Source: Gammaproteobacteria bacterium UBA5109
GTDB lineage: Bacteria > Pseudomonadota > Gammaproteobacteria > Pseudomonadales > Pseudohongiellaceae
Length of the DNA: 64,000 bases
Direction: 5' to 3'
Assembly: GCA_002414385.1 (NCBI GenBank)
Contig: DHZH01000003.1
Coordinates: 171,068 to 235,067, forward strand
Position numbers and translations under genes: made by a program. Positions 27,001 to 35,698 of this stretch are shown in pieces. Below the pieces are notes generated by a model, which saw only the letters and a list, made by a program, of their open reading frames with translations, searched no databases and was not told where the DNA came from. How positions within the stretch are numbered: position 1 is the stretch's first letter; each line of letters starts with the position of its first letter.

Positions 27001-27310
27001 AGGGGAAAGTCTCCACACCTTCTTCCAGGAAAAAATCAAAGGGGTTGATGACAGTCATGTCAACAATGACTTCAACATTAAAAGATAGCTTGCGTGACTT
27101 TTCCGGGAATACCAGCCGTGCCAGGTGATTGGCAAAGGGGTCCTGCTGCCAGTTAATGAAATGCGAATCGGGTTCCACTTTGAGGGAATAAGCCTGGATG
27201 GGCATACGGCAATGAGGAGCCGGTCGCAATCTCAGGACATGTGGCAGGATCTCAACAGGCTTATCAAACTGATAAGCGGTGTGGTGTTGTATAGCAACTT
27301 TGATAGTCAT
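24047..27310 (-). CDS. Transglutaminase-like protein with DUF2126 domain
   Basis: 1087 residues. N-terminal transglutaminase-like domain with a full catalytic triad: Cys180 in GSCRDS, His229 in DLHAWAEVF, Asp245 in GLDPTSG. The rest, from about residue 340, is a DUF2126 domain, which includes a GGGNHVTLGG segment, and is related to amino-ligase/glutamine-synthetase-like folds. This architecture is a regular member of the Anbu gene group. The Anbu copy 2 gene is 24 bases upstream on the same strand, forming an operon. The ATP-grasp/alpha-E members sit 6 kb away. Product and substrate of the group are unknown. Confidence 0.9.
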   Translation of the reverse strand: MTIKVAIQHHTAYQFDKPVEILPHVLRLRPAPHCRMPIQAYSLKVEPDSHFINWQQDPFANHLARLVFPEKSRKLSFNVEVIVDMTVINPFDFFLEEGVETFPFRYEKQLKKDLAPYLQIVEKGPLLMKWLKKVDRSKKPTIDFLVAINQMLQGEIGYLVRMEPGVQTCEETLNLNSGSCRDSGWLLVQILRHLGLAARFVSGYLVQLAPDQKALDGPSGPEKDFTDLHAWAEVFIPGAGWVGLDPTSGLFAGEGHIPLACTPDPNSAAPITGSTAPCKVEFEFSNQVSRIHEDPRVTKPYSELQWSRIEKLGETVDKQLLKQDIHLTMGGEPTFVSIDDMEGEEWNTKALGKNKLKLSEKLLQSLKQEFAPQGYIHHGQGKWYPGEQLPRWALGIFWRTDEKPLWHEQGFLASPEDDSSVPKNASQRFIQTLAENLGLDKRFIVPAYEDHEFYLHKEGQLPKNVKVTDSKLKDAQERQRLRKVFDQGLTTKIGFSLPLSWQGDEDDGHWISSRWQFKRGKMFLIPGDSSMGYRMPLESLPWEVEREYDFTRDPFDDKKALNYPLNSRQKKKSKTAAQKKSFTEKIIHTALCAEVRDSKLYVFMPPLTQLEHYLSLLEQVEQCAKSLNLPVIIEGYEPPRDTRLKKLMITPDPGVIEVNIHPAASWQELVDNNRILYEQARQCRLGTEKFMLDGKHTGTGGGNHVTLGGAEPSQSPFLKRPHLLASMLRYWQNHPSLSYLFSGQFIGPTSQAPRVDEARDDNLYELEIALQQLPDGEVDQPWIIDRILRNFLIDLTGNTHRAEFCIDKLYAPGSSTGRLGLVEFRNFEMPPHWQMSLVQLLLLRSLLAWFANKPYKQKLIPWGEQLHDRFMLPYHIWDDMRWVVDDLNQAGFKFELEWLLPFQEFRFPHYGRVHVAGLQIDVHGAIEPWHVLGEESGAQTTSRYVDSSVERLQVTVQGMSGERLVLCCNGRQIPLQPTDREGEYVGGIRYKAWAPYSALHPTIKVHTPLVIDVVDSMNQRSLGGCQYHVSHPGGRNYETFPINANEAEARRVARFMAHGHKQGQFKLRSEAPYAGRPCTLDLRYLDL

Positions 27311-27334
27311 GGTGCTATGCAGAAATGTGGCAAA

Positions 27335-28093
27335 CTAGTAGCTCACATTCGAATTGTCAGTGTTATTGTCCCAGTTGGAAGCCCAGGTCAGGGGAGGCAA
27401 CTGATGAAAAGCTTCTTTCAGTCGTTTGTCCCAGGCCTTTTTCAGTTCGCGCAAAAATTCACTGTCTTCTTCGAAGCGGTGATAGGTCTGCAAAACATAC
27501 GAATCTGTGTGGTAAATCATGACTTCAATCGGTGGGCCGACAGTGATGTTACTGCGCATGGTAGAGTCCATGGATACCAGAGCACACAGGGCCGCCGTTT
27601 CCAGTGAAGTATCCGGTTTAATGATGCGATCCAGAATTGGTTTACCATACTTGCTTTCACCGATCTGCAAATAGGGCGTGTCCCTGGAGTTGGTAATATG
27701 ATTGCCTTCCGGGTAGACCAGCACAATGCGTGGTGGACTACCCATGATCTGACCGCCAAGCAGAAAGCTCGCCTCAAAGGTCGGCCCGGTGGTGCCATGC
27801 TTTTCCTGCTGGGAACGGCTCACGTCGCCCAGATAGTCAGCAGCCTCGCTGATGGAACTGACGGTATTGAGACTGACTGCGGCCTGGGTTTTGATATCTT
27901 TCTTAAGCTGGTGCATGGTCGCCTGGGTGGTAGCCAGATTACCCGAAGACAGCACCACAAATTGCCGTTCCGGTCCGAGTTCAAATCGAAACATCTTGCT
28001 GTAGGTGCTGGCCTGGTCAGCACCGGCATTGGTTCGGGAATCAGAACAGAACACCATGCCAGTGTTGACGGAAATGGCGACACAATAGGTCAT
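27335..28093 (-). CDS. Anbu proteasome-like peptidase, copy 2
   Basis: 252 residues, exactly as long as copy 1, from the internal ATG that places Thr second (MTYC). Asp17 and Lys32 (mature numbering) are present and the canonical SDSRTNAGAD loop is kept, so this copy is closer to ordinary Anbu. By eye roughly half of all positions match copy 1 and no gap is needed to align them. First gene of the operon with the transglutaminase-like protein. Two Anbu genes in one neighbourhood could make mixed particles or two separate ones; the sequence does not decide this. Confidence 0.9.
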   Translation of the reverse strand: MTYCVAISVNTGMVFCSDSRTNAGADQASTYSKMFRFELGPERQFVVLSSGNLATTQATMHQLKKDIKTQAAVSLNTVSSISEAADYLGDVSRSQQEKHGTTGPTFEASFLLGGQIMGSPPRIVLVYPEGNHITNSRDTPYLQIGESKYGKPILDRIIKPDTSLETAALCALVSMDSTMRSNITVGPPIEVMIYHTDSYVLQTYHRFEEDSEFLRELKKAWDKRLKEAFHQLPPLTWASNWDNNTDNSNVSY

Positions 28094-28309
28094 AACGCAG
28101 GAAACCACTCGGATTGTTACTCAAAACTGGTCTGGGAGTATAAAAGTCTTCACCTGAATATGCTAATGCTATTTAAGGGGAAAGCCTTGAAATGCACTGC
28201 TGGCGCTGTTTGCAGACGAAATATTCCTGCCTGCTAAAAGCTGCGCCTTGTAACGGCTTGATGTCGATCAAATAGTCAAGCAATGGGCCAGCCCGGTAAG
28301 CATCAAAGA

Positions 28310-28338
28310 CTTGAATAAGGGCATTACAGCCCCACTTA
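28310..28338 (+). promoter_or_regulatory. Sigma-32 (heat-shock) promoter of clpB
   Basis: CTTGAA at 28310-28315, a 14-base spacer, then CCCCACTTA at 28330-28338, close to the RpoH consensus CTTGAA / CCCCATnTA. The transcript would start near 28345, giving a leader of about 35 bases with GAGGAAG before the clpB ATG. Confidence 0.85.
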
Positions 28339-28377
28339 GTAGGGAGTATAGCTGTCCCTGGATTTGAGGAAGACACC

Positions 28378-30975
28378 ATGAGAATGGATAAATTGACCAA
28401 CAAGTTACAATTGGCATTGGCAGATGCACAGTCTCTGGCTGTGGGCAAGGATCATAATCAGATCATGCCGGTGCATTTACTCAGCTCCCTGCTTGACCAG
28501 AAGGGGGGCACCATTCGTCCGCTGTTAATGCAGACCGGTTTTGACATTCCCAAACTGAAAGAAGGGCTGCAGCGTATTATCGACGGGCTGCCAGTGGTCA
28601 GCGACAGTGGAGGCGATGTGAACCTGTCCCAGGAGCTGGCCCGCCTGCTAAATGTTGCTGACAAGCTTTCCCAGCAAAATGGTGATCAGTTTATTTCCAG
28701 CGAGAATGTATTGCTGGCCTGCATGCAGGATAAAGGAGAGCTGGGCAAGTTGCTGAATTCATTCTCGGTTTCTCCCCAGGCACTGGAAAATGCCATTAAA
28801 AACCTGCGTGGCGGGGCTGTCGTTGATGATCCGGAAGCTGAAGGCGCCTATCAGGCACTGGAAAAATTTACCGTTGATGTCACTGCCCGCGCTGAAGCAG
28901 GAAAACTGGATCCGGTCATCGGCCGGGATGATGAAATCCGCCGTACTATTCAGGTCCTGCAACGCCGTACCAAAAACAATCCTGTCCTGATTGGCGAGCC
29001 GGGGGTTGGAAAGACTGCAATCGTTGATGGGCTGGCACAACGTATCGTTAACGGTGAAGTCCCGGAAGGCCTGAAAGACAAACGCATTCTCTCGCTGGAT
29101 ATGGGCTCACTGATTGCCGGGGCCAAATTTCGTGGTGAATTTGAGGAGCGCCTGAAAGCCGTCCTGAATGAGTTGGCCAAGCAGGAAGGTTCGGTCATTC
29201 TGTTTATTGATGAAATTCATACCATGGTCGGGGCCGGCAAGGCGGAAGGCGCCATGGATGCCGGTAATATGCTTAAACCGGCACTGGCCAGAGGCGAACT
29301 ACACTGTGTTGGGGCGACCACTCTGGATGAATACCGAAAATATATTGAAAAAGATGCAGCATTGGAACGACGTTTCCAGAAAGTCCTGGTCGAAGAGCCC
29401 AATGAAGAAGATACGATTGCCATATTGCGTGGCCTGAAGGAACGCTATGAAGTGCATCACGGCGTAAACATTACTGACTCTGCAATTATTGCAGCTGCCA
29501 AGTTATCCCAGCGTTATATCACTGACCGCCAGTTGCCGGACAAGGCAATTGACCTGATTGATGAAGCGGCCAGCCTGATTCGTATGGAAATAGATTCCAA
29601 ACCGGAAGAGATGGATCGACTGGAACGACGCCTGATTCAGTTAAAGATAGAAAGGGAAGCCCTGAAAAAGGAAACGGATGAAGCCTCGAAAAAAGGCATG
29701 AAGAAAGTCGAAGAAGATATTCAGAAACTGGAAGCCGAATTTGCCGATCTTGATGAAATACTTAAAGCCGAAAAAGCGACAGTGCATGGCGCTCAGAAGA
29801 TTAAAAGTGAACTGGAGCAGGCGCGAATAGACCTTGAGGCTGCCAGTCGTGCTTCTGACCTGACAAGAATGTCGGAGCTGCAGTATGGAAAGATTCCCGA
29901 GCTGGAGAAAAAACTGGAAGCCGCTTCAAGTTCAGAAAATATTGAGATGAAACTGCTGCGCGACAAAGTGACTGACGAGGAAATTGCCCAGGTAGTTGCA
30001 CGCTGGACCGGTATTCCGGTGTCACGCATGCTTGAAGGCGAAAAGCAGAAGTTACTGCGAATGGAAGATGCCCTGCATCAGCGAGTCATTGGTCAGGATG
30101 AAGCAGTCAATGCGGTTTCCAATGCGGTACGGCGTTCGCGCTCGGGTCTGTCAGATTCACGTCGGCCGAATGGCTCCTTTCTGTTTCTTGGCCCTACCGG
30201 TGTGGGTAAAACTGAACTGTGCAAGGCACTGGCAGAATTTTTATTTGATACGGAAGATGCCATGGTGCGTATCGATATGTCCGAGTTTATGGAGCAGCAT
30301 TCAGTTGCCCGACTGATCGGTGCGCCCCCCGGCTATGTCGGTTATGAAGAGGGCGGTTATCTGACCGAAGCGGTCCGCAGGCGGCCCTATGCCGTACTGT
30401 TGCTCGATGAGATTGAGAAGGCGCATCCGGATGTATTCAACATATTATTACAGGTGCTGGATGACGGTCGTCTGACGGACGGTCATGGACGAACCGTGGA
30501 TTTCCGTAATACAGTGGTGGTCATGACCTCCAACCTGGGTTCAGACCGGATACAGGATATGATGAGCGAGGATTCAGCCTATGATAAGTCTTACTCCTCG
30601 GTTAAAAATGCTGTGCTGGATGTAGTAGGTAAACATTTCCGGCCGGAATTTATTAACCGCATCGATGAGCTGGTGGTATTCCATCCGCTGGCCCGTGAAC
30701 AGGTTCGGGGGATTGCAGAAATACAGTTGGAGCTTCTGGAACAGAGGCTGGCAGACAATAACCTGAAGCTGGAAATGTCCGAAGATGTGCTGGATAAACT
30801 GGCCAGTCTGGGTTTTGATCCGGTTTATGGTGCCCGGCCATTGAAAAGGGCAATTCAGACCTGGATTGAAAATCCGCTGGCGCAGCAGGTACTGTCGGGA
30901 GGCTTTGTTCCCGGTGATACTATCCTGGCGAAACTTGATGGTGAACAGGTCAGTTTTTCCAAAAAGGCAGCTTGA
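28378..30975 (+). CDS. clpB: ATP-dependent disaggregase ClpB
   Basis: 865 residues, the usual ClpB length. Clp_N repeats (about 5-145), first AAA+ domain with Walker A GEPGVGKT near 206 and FIDEIHTMVGAG, a long coiled middle domain (about 410-525) that binds DnaK, and a second AAA+ domain with GPTGVGKT near 606 and LLLDEIEKAHPDVFN. With DnaK/DnaJ/GrpE it pulls proteins out of aggregates in the cytoplasm. It is preceded by a matching heat-shock promoter. The family usually also makes a shorter form from an internal start. Confidence 0.97.
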   Translation: MRMDKLTNKLQLALADAQSLAVGKDHNQIMPVHLLSSLLDQKGGTIRPLLMQTGFDIPKLKEGLQRIIDGLPVVSDSGGDVNLSQELARLLNVADKLSQQNGDQFISSENVLLACMQDKGELGKLLNSFSVSPQALENAIKNLRGGAVVDDPEAEGAYQALEKFTVDVTARAEAGKLDPVIGRDDEIRRTIQVLQRRTKNNPVLIGEPGVGKTAIVDGLAQRIVNGEVPEGLKDKRILSLDMGSLIAGAKFRGEFEERLKAVLNELAKQEGSVILFIDEIHTMVGAGKAEGAMDAGNMLKPALARGELHCVGATTLDEYRKYIEKDAALERRFQKVLVEEPNEEDTIAILRGLKERYEVHHGVNITDSAIIAAAKLSQRYITDRQLPDKAIDLIDEAASLIRMEIDSKPEEMDRLERRLIQLKIEREALKKETDEASKKGMKKVEEDIQKLEAEFADLDEILKAEKATVHGAQKIKSELEQARIDLEAASRASDLTRMSELQYGKIPELEKKLEAASSSENIEMKLLRDKVTDEEIAQVVARWTGIPVSRMLEGEKQKLLRMEDALHQRVIGQDEAVNAVSNAVRRSRSGLSDSRRPNGSFLFLGPTGVGKTELCKALAEFLFDTEDAMVRIDMSEFMEQHSVARLIGAPPGYVGYEEGGYLTEAVRRRPYAVLLLDEIEKAHPDVFNILLQVLDDGRLTDGHGRTVDFRNTVVVMTSNLGSDRIQDMMSEDSAYDKSYSSVKNAVLDVVGKHFRPEFINRIDELVVFHPLAREQVRGIAEIQLELLEQRLADNNLKLEMSEDVLDKLASLGFDPVYGARPLKRAIQTWIENPLAQQVLSGGFVPGDTILAKLDGEQVSFSKKAA

Positions 30976-31017
30976 GAAAAGCCTGCACAAAGGTAAATTT
31001 GTATAAAAATTGCTTAG

Positions 31018-31047
31018 AAGTGTCGGAGTGATGACTCAGACACTTTT
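31018..31047 (+). terminator. Terminator of clpB
   Basis: AAGTGTC-GAGT pairs with ACTC-GACACTT around a GATG loop, with one unpaired base in each arm, followed by TTTTAT. It lies between clpB and the convergent Nudix gene. Confidence 0.7.
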
Positions 31048-31070
31048 ATGCTGAACACCAAAGCTTCGCC

Positions 31071-31619
31071 TTACAGTCGCTTTTCATTTTGCAACATCTG
31101 ATGAACGCGCATCAGGGCAATCACTGCCAGTGAGTCTTTGATTTCCTCATCGAGTACCATTTGCCAGGCTTTACTGAAAGAAATTTTTTTAATCTGCAAT
31201 TCTTCCGTTGGGTCAGGTTGGGCGGCACCCTGTTTCAGGTTTTCTGCTACAAAGACATACGCACGTTCATTAGTGAAACAGTTACTGGTATAAATCTCAC
31301 CCAGTGCAGTCCACTTTTCAGCTTCCAGGCCTGTTTCTTCACGCAGTTCGCGTCTTGCTGCATCCAGCAGGCTTTCATTTTTCTCGGCTCCTCCTTCAGG
31401 TATTTCCCAGGAGTAAGTTTCCAGCGGGTAACGGTACTGCCCGACCAGAAAAGTTTCCAAAGCATCATCCAGTGCTACGATACCGATTGCAGGTTTGGCT
31501 TCCACAACGCCGTAAATCCCCGGTTTACCCTGCGGGGTAAGCACCTGGTCTTCACGTACACGAATCCACGGGTTGCGGTAAACTTCGCGGCTTTGCAGGG
31601 TAATCCAGGGCTTAAGCAT
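31071..31619 (-). CDS. Nudix hydrolase, ADP-ribose pyrophosphatase-like
   Basis: 182 residues with a complete Nudix box (GGAEKNESLLDAARRELREE, then TGL) around residues 76-98 and the N-terminal SREVYRNPWIRVREDQV pattern of ADP-sugar pyrophosphatases. These enzymes split ADP-ribose or similar nucleoside diphosphate compounds into AMP and a sugar phosphate, clearing reactive metabolites. The precise substrate is not settled. It is divergent from a TPR protein gene. Confidence 0.85.
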   Translation of the reverse strand: MLKPWITLQSREVYRNPWIRVREDQVLTPQGKPGIYGVVEAKPAIGIVALDDALETFLVGQYRYPLETYSWEIPEGGAEKNESLLDAARRELREETGLEAEKWTALGEIYTSNCFTNERAYVFVAENLKQGAAQPDPTEELQIKKISFSKAWQMVLDEEIKDSLAVIALMRVHQMLQNEKRL

Positions 31620-31735
31620 TTTTAGACTCCTTGGTTTTTCCTCATTTTCAATTTTACTTTTTTAAGGCTGATGGTTATGATTTCCGGCTTAATGGATCGG
31701 GTTTTCTACTATTTTTTCAGGGGTATTTTTACATT

Positions 31736-32332
31736 TTGAAACTTGCAGGAATTATAAAATTTACCCTGATTTTAATGCCTGTGTGCTCCTTGAGTATGGC
31801 ACAGGGTATTCGTGTGGGAAACGAAAATGAAGCCGCGTTTAGATGTTTCGTTGAAGCGGACATAATCTCCACTGTCGAAAAGGTCGGAATCAGTACTGAC
31901 AATATCGGGGAGTGCAATCGCGCTCTGGAAGATGACGGACTCAGTACGCATGACCGGGCTGCCACCCTGGCCAATCGCGGCATTCTACATGCTGCAAAAG
32001 GTGAGCTTGCAGAAGCTCTTTCTGATTATGACGAAGCACTTTCAATCAGCCCCGAGCTAGCTGAAGTTTATCTGAGTCGCGGAATTGTTTATCACTTTCT
32101 GCGCGATTTTGATAAAGCCATTGAAGATTACAGTCATGCAATCCAGCTTCGGGTTTCCAATCTTCATATTGCCTACCTGGATCGCGGAATGGCGCATGAA
32201 GAAAATGGTGACATGATGGCGGCTGCGGATGATTATCGTAAGGCGCTGGAACATCGGGTAGACTGGCCTCCAGCTTCGGTTCGCTTACGGTGGGTTAATG
32301 ACAAGCTCGCCGAAGCAGGACTCCTCCAGTAA
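31736..32332 (+). CDS. Exported TPR protein
   Basis: 198 residues if translation begins at the TTG at 31736, which follows AGGGG at 31719-31724 and gives a normal signal peptide (KLAGIIKFTLILMPVCSLSMAQ). The longer frame from 31631 starts with improbable residues. After a short N-terminal segment come about three tetratricopeptide repeats (about 70-175), for example ANRGILHAAKGELAEALSDY and YLSRGIVYHFLRDFDKAIED. It probably mediates protein contacts in the periplasm. No partner is evident: it converges on the alkaline phosphatase gene. Confidence 0.7.
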   Translation: MKLAGIIKFTLILMPVCSLSMAQGIRVGNENEAAFRCFVEADIISTVEKVGISTDNIGECNRALEDDGLSTHDRAATLANRGILHAAKGELAEALSDYDEALSISPELAEVYLSRGIVYHFLRDFDKAIEDYSHAIQLRVSNLHIAYLDRGMAHEENGDMMAAADDYRKALEHRVDWPPASVRLRWVNDKLAEAGLLQ

Positions 32333-32335
32333 AAC

Positions 32336-34015
32336 TTATTCCAGCGCTTCTTCAGCAAGTTGCTGCAGATTACCGGCAAAATTCATCACGTGGAAAATCA
32401 CATTCTGTTCGATTGAGCCGCTTAACAGATGCGCACCCGGGCCACTGGCATAAATGGGAACATCTTCACCGGCATGGGTTTCACCGTCACGAAATGGAAT
32501 AAAGGCTTCCTGGTGAAAGCCCGGTATTTCGGTATCCACATTACTCAGGTCAACACGTCCGGGTAAGGGCGGTGGCTCTTCGCCTTCTTCCAGTTCCAGC
32601 CTGGGATAATTGCCGTCTGTGCGTTCCTCCAGATCGGCAAAGCCAAGACCATTCATGTAGTTAAGCGTAGTATAGGGCAGGCCATTATTATCCAGTTCAT
32701 ATTCTGCCTGTGGATTTCCACTTGCGTCGTTGCTGATCACCTTACCCAGAATCGGGTTGCCCCGTGTCGGATAACCCGCCATGGTCATCACATGGCTGTG
32801 ATCAGCTGTAACAATAATCAGGGTTTCATCACTATCCGTTGCATCCAGTGCAGCTGCCACCGCATTGGACAGCTCAAGTGTTTCATTGAGTGCGTTGTAG
32901 GCATTATTGTTGTGATGTGCGTGATCAATACGACCGGCTTCAATCACCAGGAAAAAACCATCGCTGTCTTCTTCCAGAATGTCGATGGCTTTGATTGTCA
33001 TTTCTGTCAGAGAGGGTTCGCCGGCCTCATCATTGTGGCGATCTGCTTCAAAATGCATGTGTGAGGAGTCAAACAGTCCCAGAATATTGCGGTTTTCTTC
33101 ATTGCTGAGCAAATCAAAGCTGCCCTGGTCCATGACATAAATACCACCCTGATTGATCCACTCACGTATCAGATTCCGCCCATCCTCCCGGGCACCTTCC
33201 TCCGTGGATTCGGCAAAGCCAACCAGGTTTTCCGGGTCCTCGGCATAGAACATGGCCCGGCCTCCGCCGAATGCCAGGTCAATGCCGTCTATTTCAGTGT
33301 TTGTTGTATTCAGTGAATTTCGCAGGCGGCCGGCAAAACCGATTAACTGGCTGGCGATATCCTGACAGTCATTGGGTGGATCTTCCTCACCAGGGCTTGT
33401 CGTGGCTTCCCAGTCACGTTCCGGGGATTTGGCATAAGCAGCTGCCGGAGTCGCATGTGTCAGACGGGCTGTACTGACAATACCGGTAGCCTTGCCGGCT
33501 ATTTCAGCCAGTTCCAGGGCTGTCATCAAATCTGCATTGGCTGTACCCAGATAATTTTCACAAGAGGCCCGTTCCACTTCTTCACGGATATTCAGGACGC
33601 CTGCGCGGGTCTTGATCCCGGTCATCATGGCGGTCATGGTGCCGGAAGAATCCGGGGTTTGCTGATTGGTATTGTAAGTGCGGGACAGGCCGCTCCAGGG
33701 AAACTGCTCAAAGCTCAGGACATGTTCTTCTCCGTTCTGACCTGCCTGCTGTCCGGCAAAAATGCGCGCAGCCGTCACGGTGGTCATACTCATGCCATCA
33801 CCAACAAACAGGATGATGTTTTTTGCTGCACCGGCAGAATTGTTGATTGGTCTATTGCGGGCATTTTCCAGTGACTCCAGACCGGCACGAAACCAGGGTG
33901 AAGTGGTATTCAGTCCAGGCAGGCGACTGTCCCTGCTTAGCAGGAGGATGCTGATTACGATAATCAGGATCAGCGGGATGGCAAACAACAGTGGATTGAT
34001 TTTTAGTTTGAACAT
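32336..34015 (-). CDS. Alkaline phosphatase
   Basis: 559 residues. An N-terminal hydrophobic segment (about 9-28) acts as signal or anchor. Metal- and phosphate-binding motifs of the PhoA superfamily are visible: FVGDGMSM near 72, the nucleophile serine in TPDSSGTMTAMMTG, EAGRIDHAHHNN and TADHSHVM. It should release phosphate from organic esters in the periplasm. The C-terminal GETHAGEDVPIYASGPGAH segment supplies the last zinc ligand. Single gene; no Pho box was recognised upstream. Confidence 0.9.
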   Translation of the reverse strand: MFKLKINPLLFAIPLILIIVISILLLSRDSRLPGLNTTSPWFRAGLESLENARNRPINNSAGAAKNIILFVGDGMSMTTVTAARIFAGQQAGQNGEEHVLSFEQFPWSGLSRTYNTNQQTPDSSGTMTAMMTGIKTRAGVLNIREEVERASCENYLGTANADLMTALELAEIAGKATGIVSTARLTHATPAAAYAKSPERDWEATTSPGEEDPPNDCQDIASQLIGFAGRLRNSLNTTNTEIDGIDLAFGGGRAMFYAEDPENLVGFAESTEEGAREDGRNLIREWINQGGIYVMDQGSFDLLSNEENRNILGLFDSSHMHFEADRHNDEAGEPSLTEMTIKAIDILEEDSDGFFLVIEAGRIDHAHHNNNAYNALNETLELSNAVAAALDATDSDETLIIVTADHSHVMTMAGYPTRGNPILGKVISNDASGNPQAEYELDNNGLPYTTLNYMNGLGFADLEERTDGNYPRLELEEGEEPPPLPGRVDLSNVDTEIPGFHQEAFIPFRDGETHAGEDVPIYASGPGAHLLSGSIEQNVIFHVMNFAGNLQQLAEEALE

Positions 34016-34159
34016 ACCAATTTCCTCTAAATATGCCCGGATACAGTGGACCTATAGTGTAGCGTGTAAATACTACATTTCTATTAAGCCCCGGGCATAG
34101 TGTAGACTGCGGTTTTCGGGGATGAGTTTCGCCGTTCGGCTTTTACATCAGACAATATT

Positions 34160-35644
34160 GTGCAATTAAGTTCTGAATCACCATATTTTGCAGCCGTCGA
34201 TCTGGGATCCAACAGCTTCCACATGCTGATAGCCCGTATCCAGAACGATCAACTTGAAATTATCGATCGTGAAAAGGAAATGGTGCAGATTGCCCGTGGC
34301 GTCAGGAAAAACGGCCAACTCAGTGCCGTTACACAAAAACGCGCACTTGATTGCCTGCATCGATTTGCTGAACGTCTGCAGGATATTCCAGCTACCCATA
34401 TCCGTGCCGTTGGGACCAAGACCCTGCGCAGTACCAGCCGCTCGATCGACTTTATAAAAAAAGCCGAGATGATCATTGGTGTGCCGATTCAGATTATTTC
34501 CGGTTATGAGGAAGCCCGTCTGGTATATGTCGGACTTTCCAATTCTGTTGTCAATGATGACAAGCGCCGGCTGGTGATTGATATCGGCGGTGGCAGTACT
34601 GAATTCATTATTGGTGAAGGCCACCAGCCCATGCTGCTGGAAAGCCTTAATATGGGCTGTGTCAGTTTCACCAAACGCTTCGGGGGCAAAAAGAGCAAGG
34701 GTATCGGGTCGCAGTTTTTTGATGCCGCTTATCTGAATGCCTGTGCGGAAATTGAAGGTTTGCGTAAAAACTTTCGTAAAGCCGGCTGGGATATTGTTTA
34801 TGGTACTTCCGGAACTGCCAGGGCAATTGCCGACCTGACCATGGATAAAGACGGCGGGGCAGTGATCAGCCGGGCCTCTCTGGACCAGGTAGTCAGGGAT
34901 TTGTTGAGCAACAGGAAAATACTGCGCCAGGTGCCGGCATTACGCCGGACTGTATTGCCGGCCGGAATTGCGATTCTCAAGGCGGTTTTTGATCAGTTGC
35001 AGATTGAATCCATGCATGTCGGGGATTATGCCCTGAAAGAAGGGCTGCTGTTTGACACCATTGGCCGTCTGAGTGATCACGATTCGCGTGAAGTAACCAT
35101 TCAAAAGCTCGTTCAGCAATATAATGTTGATATTGATCATGCCCGGCGGGTTGCCGACACAGCAGTGAAATTCTGGCGCCAGATCGACGGACCGTCCCTG
35201 CCAGGGGTTTCACGAACCAAAATACTGCGCTGGGCAGCCTTGATGCATGAAATAGGCCTGAGCATTTCACATTCCAGCTTTCATCATCATGGCTACTATA
35301 TTCTGCGGCATACTGATATGGCCGGATTTGGCCGCTATGAGCAATACATTCTGGCAAACCTGGTCCGCTCTCACCGCAAAGGGCTTTATCAGCAGAAGTT
35401 CGAGGATATGGACGAAACAGCCATTGCTGCTTTCGTTCCGCTGCTATTATGCCTGCGCCTGGCAACCCTGCTGCATAGACGGCGTGAGGAACTTGATGCC
35501 ATTCCTGGATTGCATGTCAGCCAGCAAGGCTATACGCTGAGCTTCAGTGGTGACTGGCTGGACAAGCACCCGCTGACCCTGGCCGGGCTGGAACAGGAAA
35601 GACAACAGCTGGAGAATATCGGCGTCAGGCTGAATATAGCTTAA
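34160..35644 (+). CDS. ppx: Exopolyphosphatase / guanosine pentaphosphatase (Ppx/GppA family)
   Basis: 494 residues from GTG 34160. N-terminal ASKHA-fold ATPase-like part with AAVDLGSNSFHMLIA, VIDIGGGSTEFI and GTSGTARAI motifs, followed from about residue 310 by the HD-like helical C-terminal domain. It removes phosphate from polyphosphate chains or from pppGpp; Ppx and GppA are hard to tell apart by eye. The neighbouring alkaline phosphatase also concerns phosphate, though on the other strand. Confidence 0.88.
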   Translation: MQLSSESPYFAAVDLGSNSFHMLIARIQNDQLEIIDREKEMVQIARGVRKNGQLSAVTQKRALDCLHRFAERLQDIPATHIRAVGTKTLRSTSRSIDFIKKAEMIIGVPIQIISGYEEARLVYVGLSNSVVNDDKRRLVIDIGGGSTEFIIGEGHQPMLLESLNMGCVSFTKRFGGKKSKGIGSQFFDAAYLNACAEIEGLRKNFRKAGWDIVYGTSGTARAIADLTMDKDGGAVISRASLDQVVRDLLSNRKILRQVPALRRTVLPAGIAILKAVFDQLQIESMHVGDYALKEGLLFDTIGRLSDHDSREVTIQKLVQQYNVDIDHARRVADTAVKFWRQIDGPSLPGVSRTKILRWAALMHEIGLSISHSSFHHHGYYILRHTDMAGFGRYEQYILANLVRSHRKGLYQQKFEDMDETAIAAFVPLLLCLRLATLLHRRREELDAIPGLHVSQQGYTLSFSGDWLDKHPLTLAGLEQERQQLENIGVRLNIA

Positions 35645-35698
35645 GCAACTATTTTACCGGGAGTTTTCTTCTTTAGTCAGCTGGTTTATATTTGGCTG

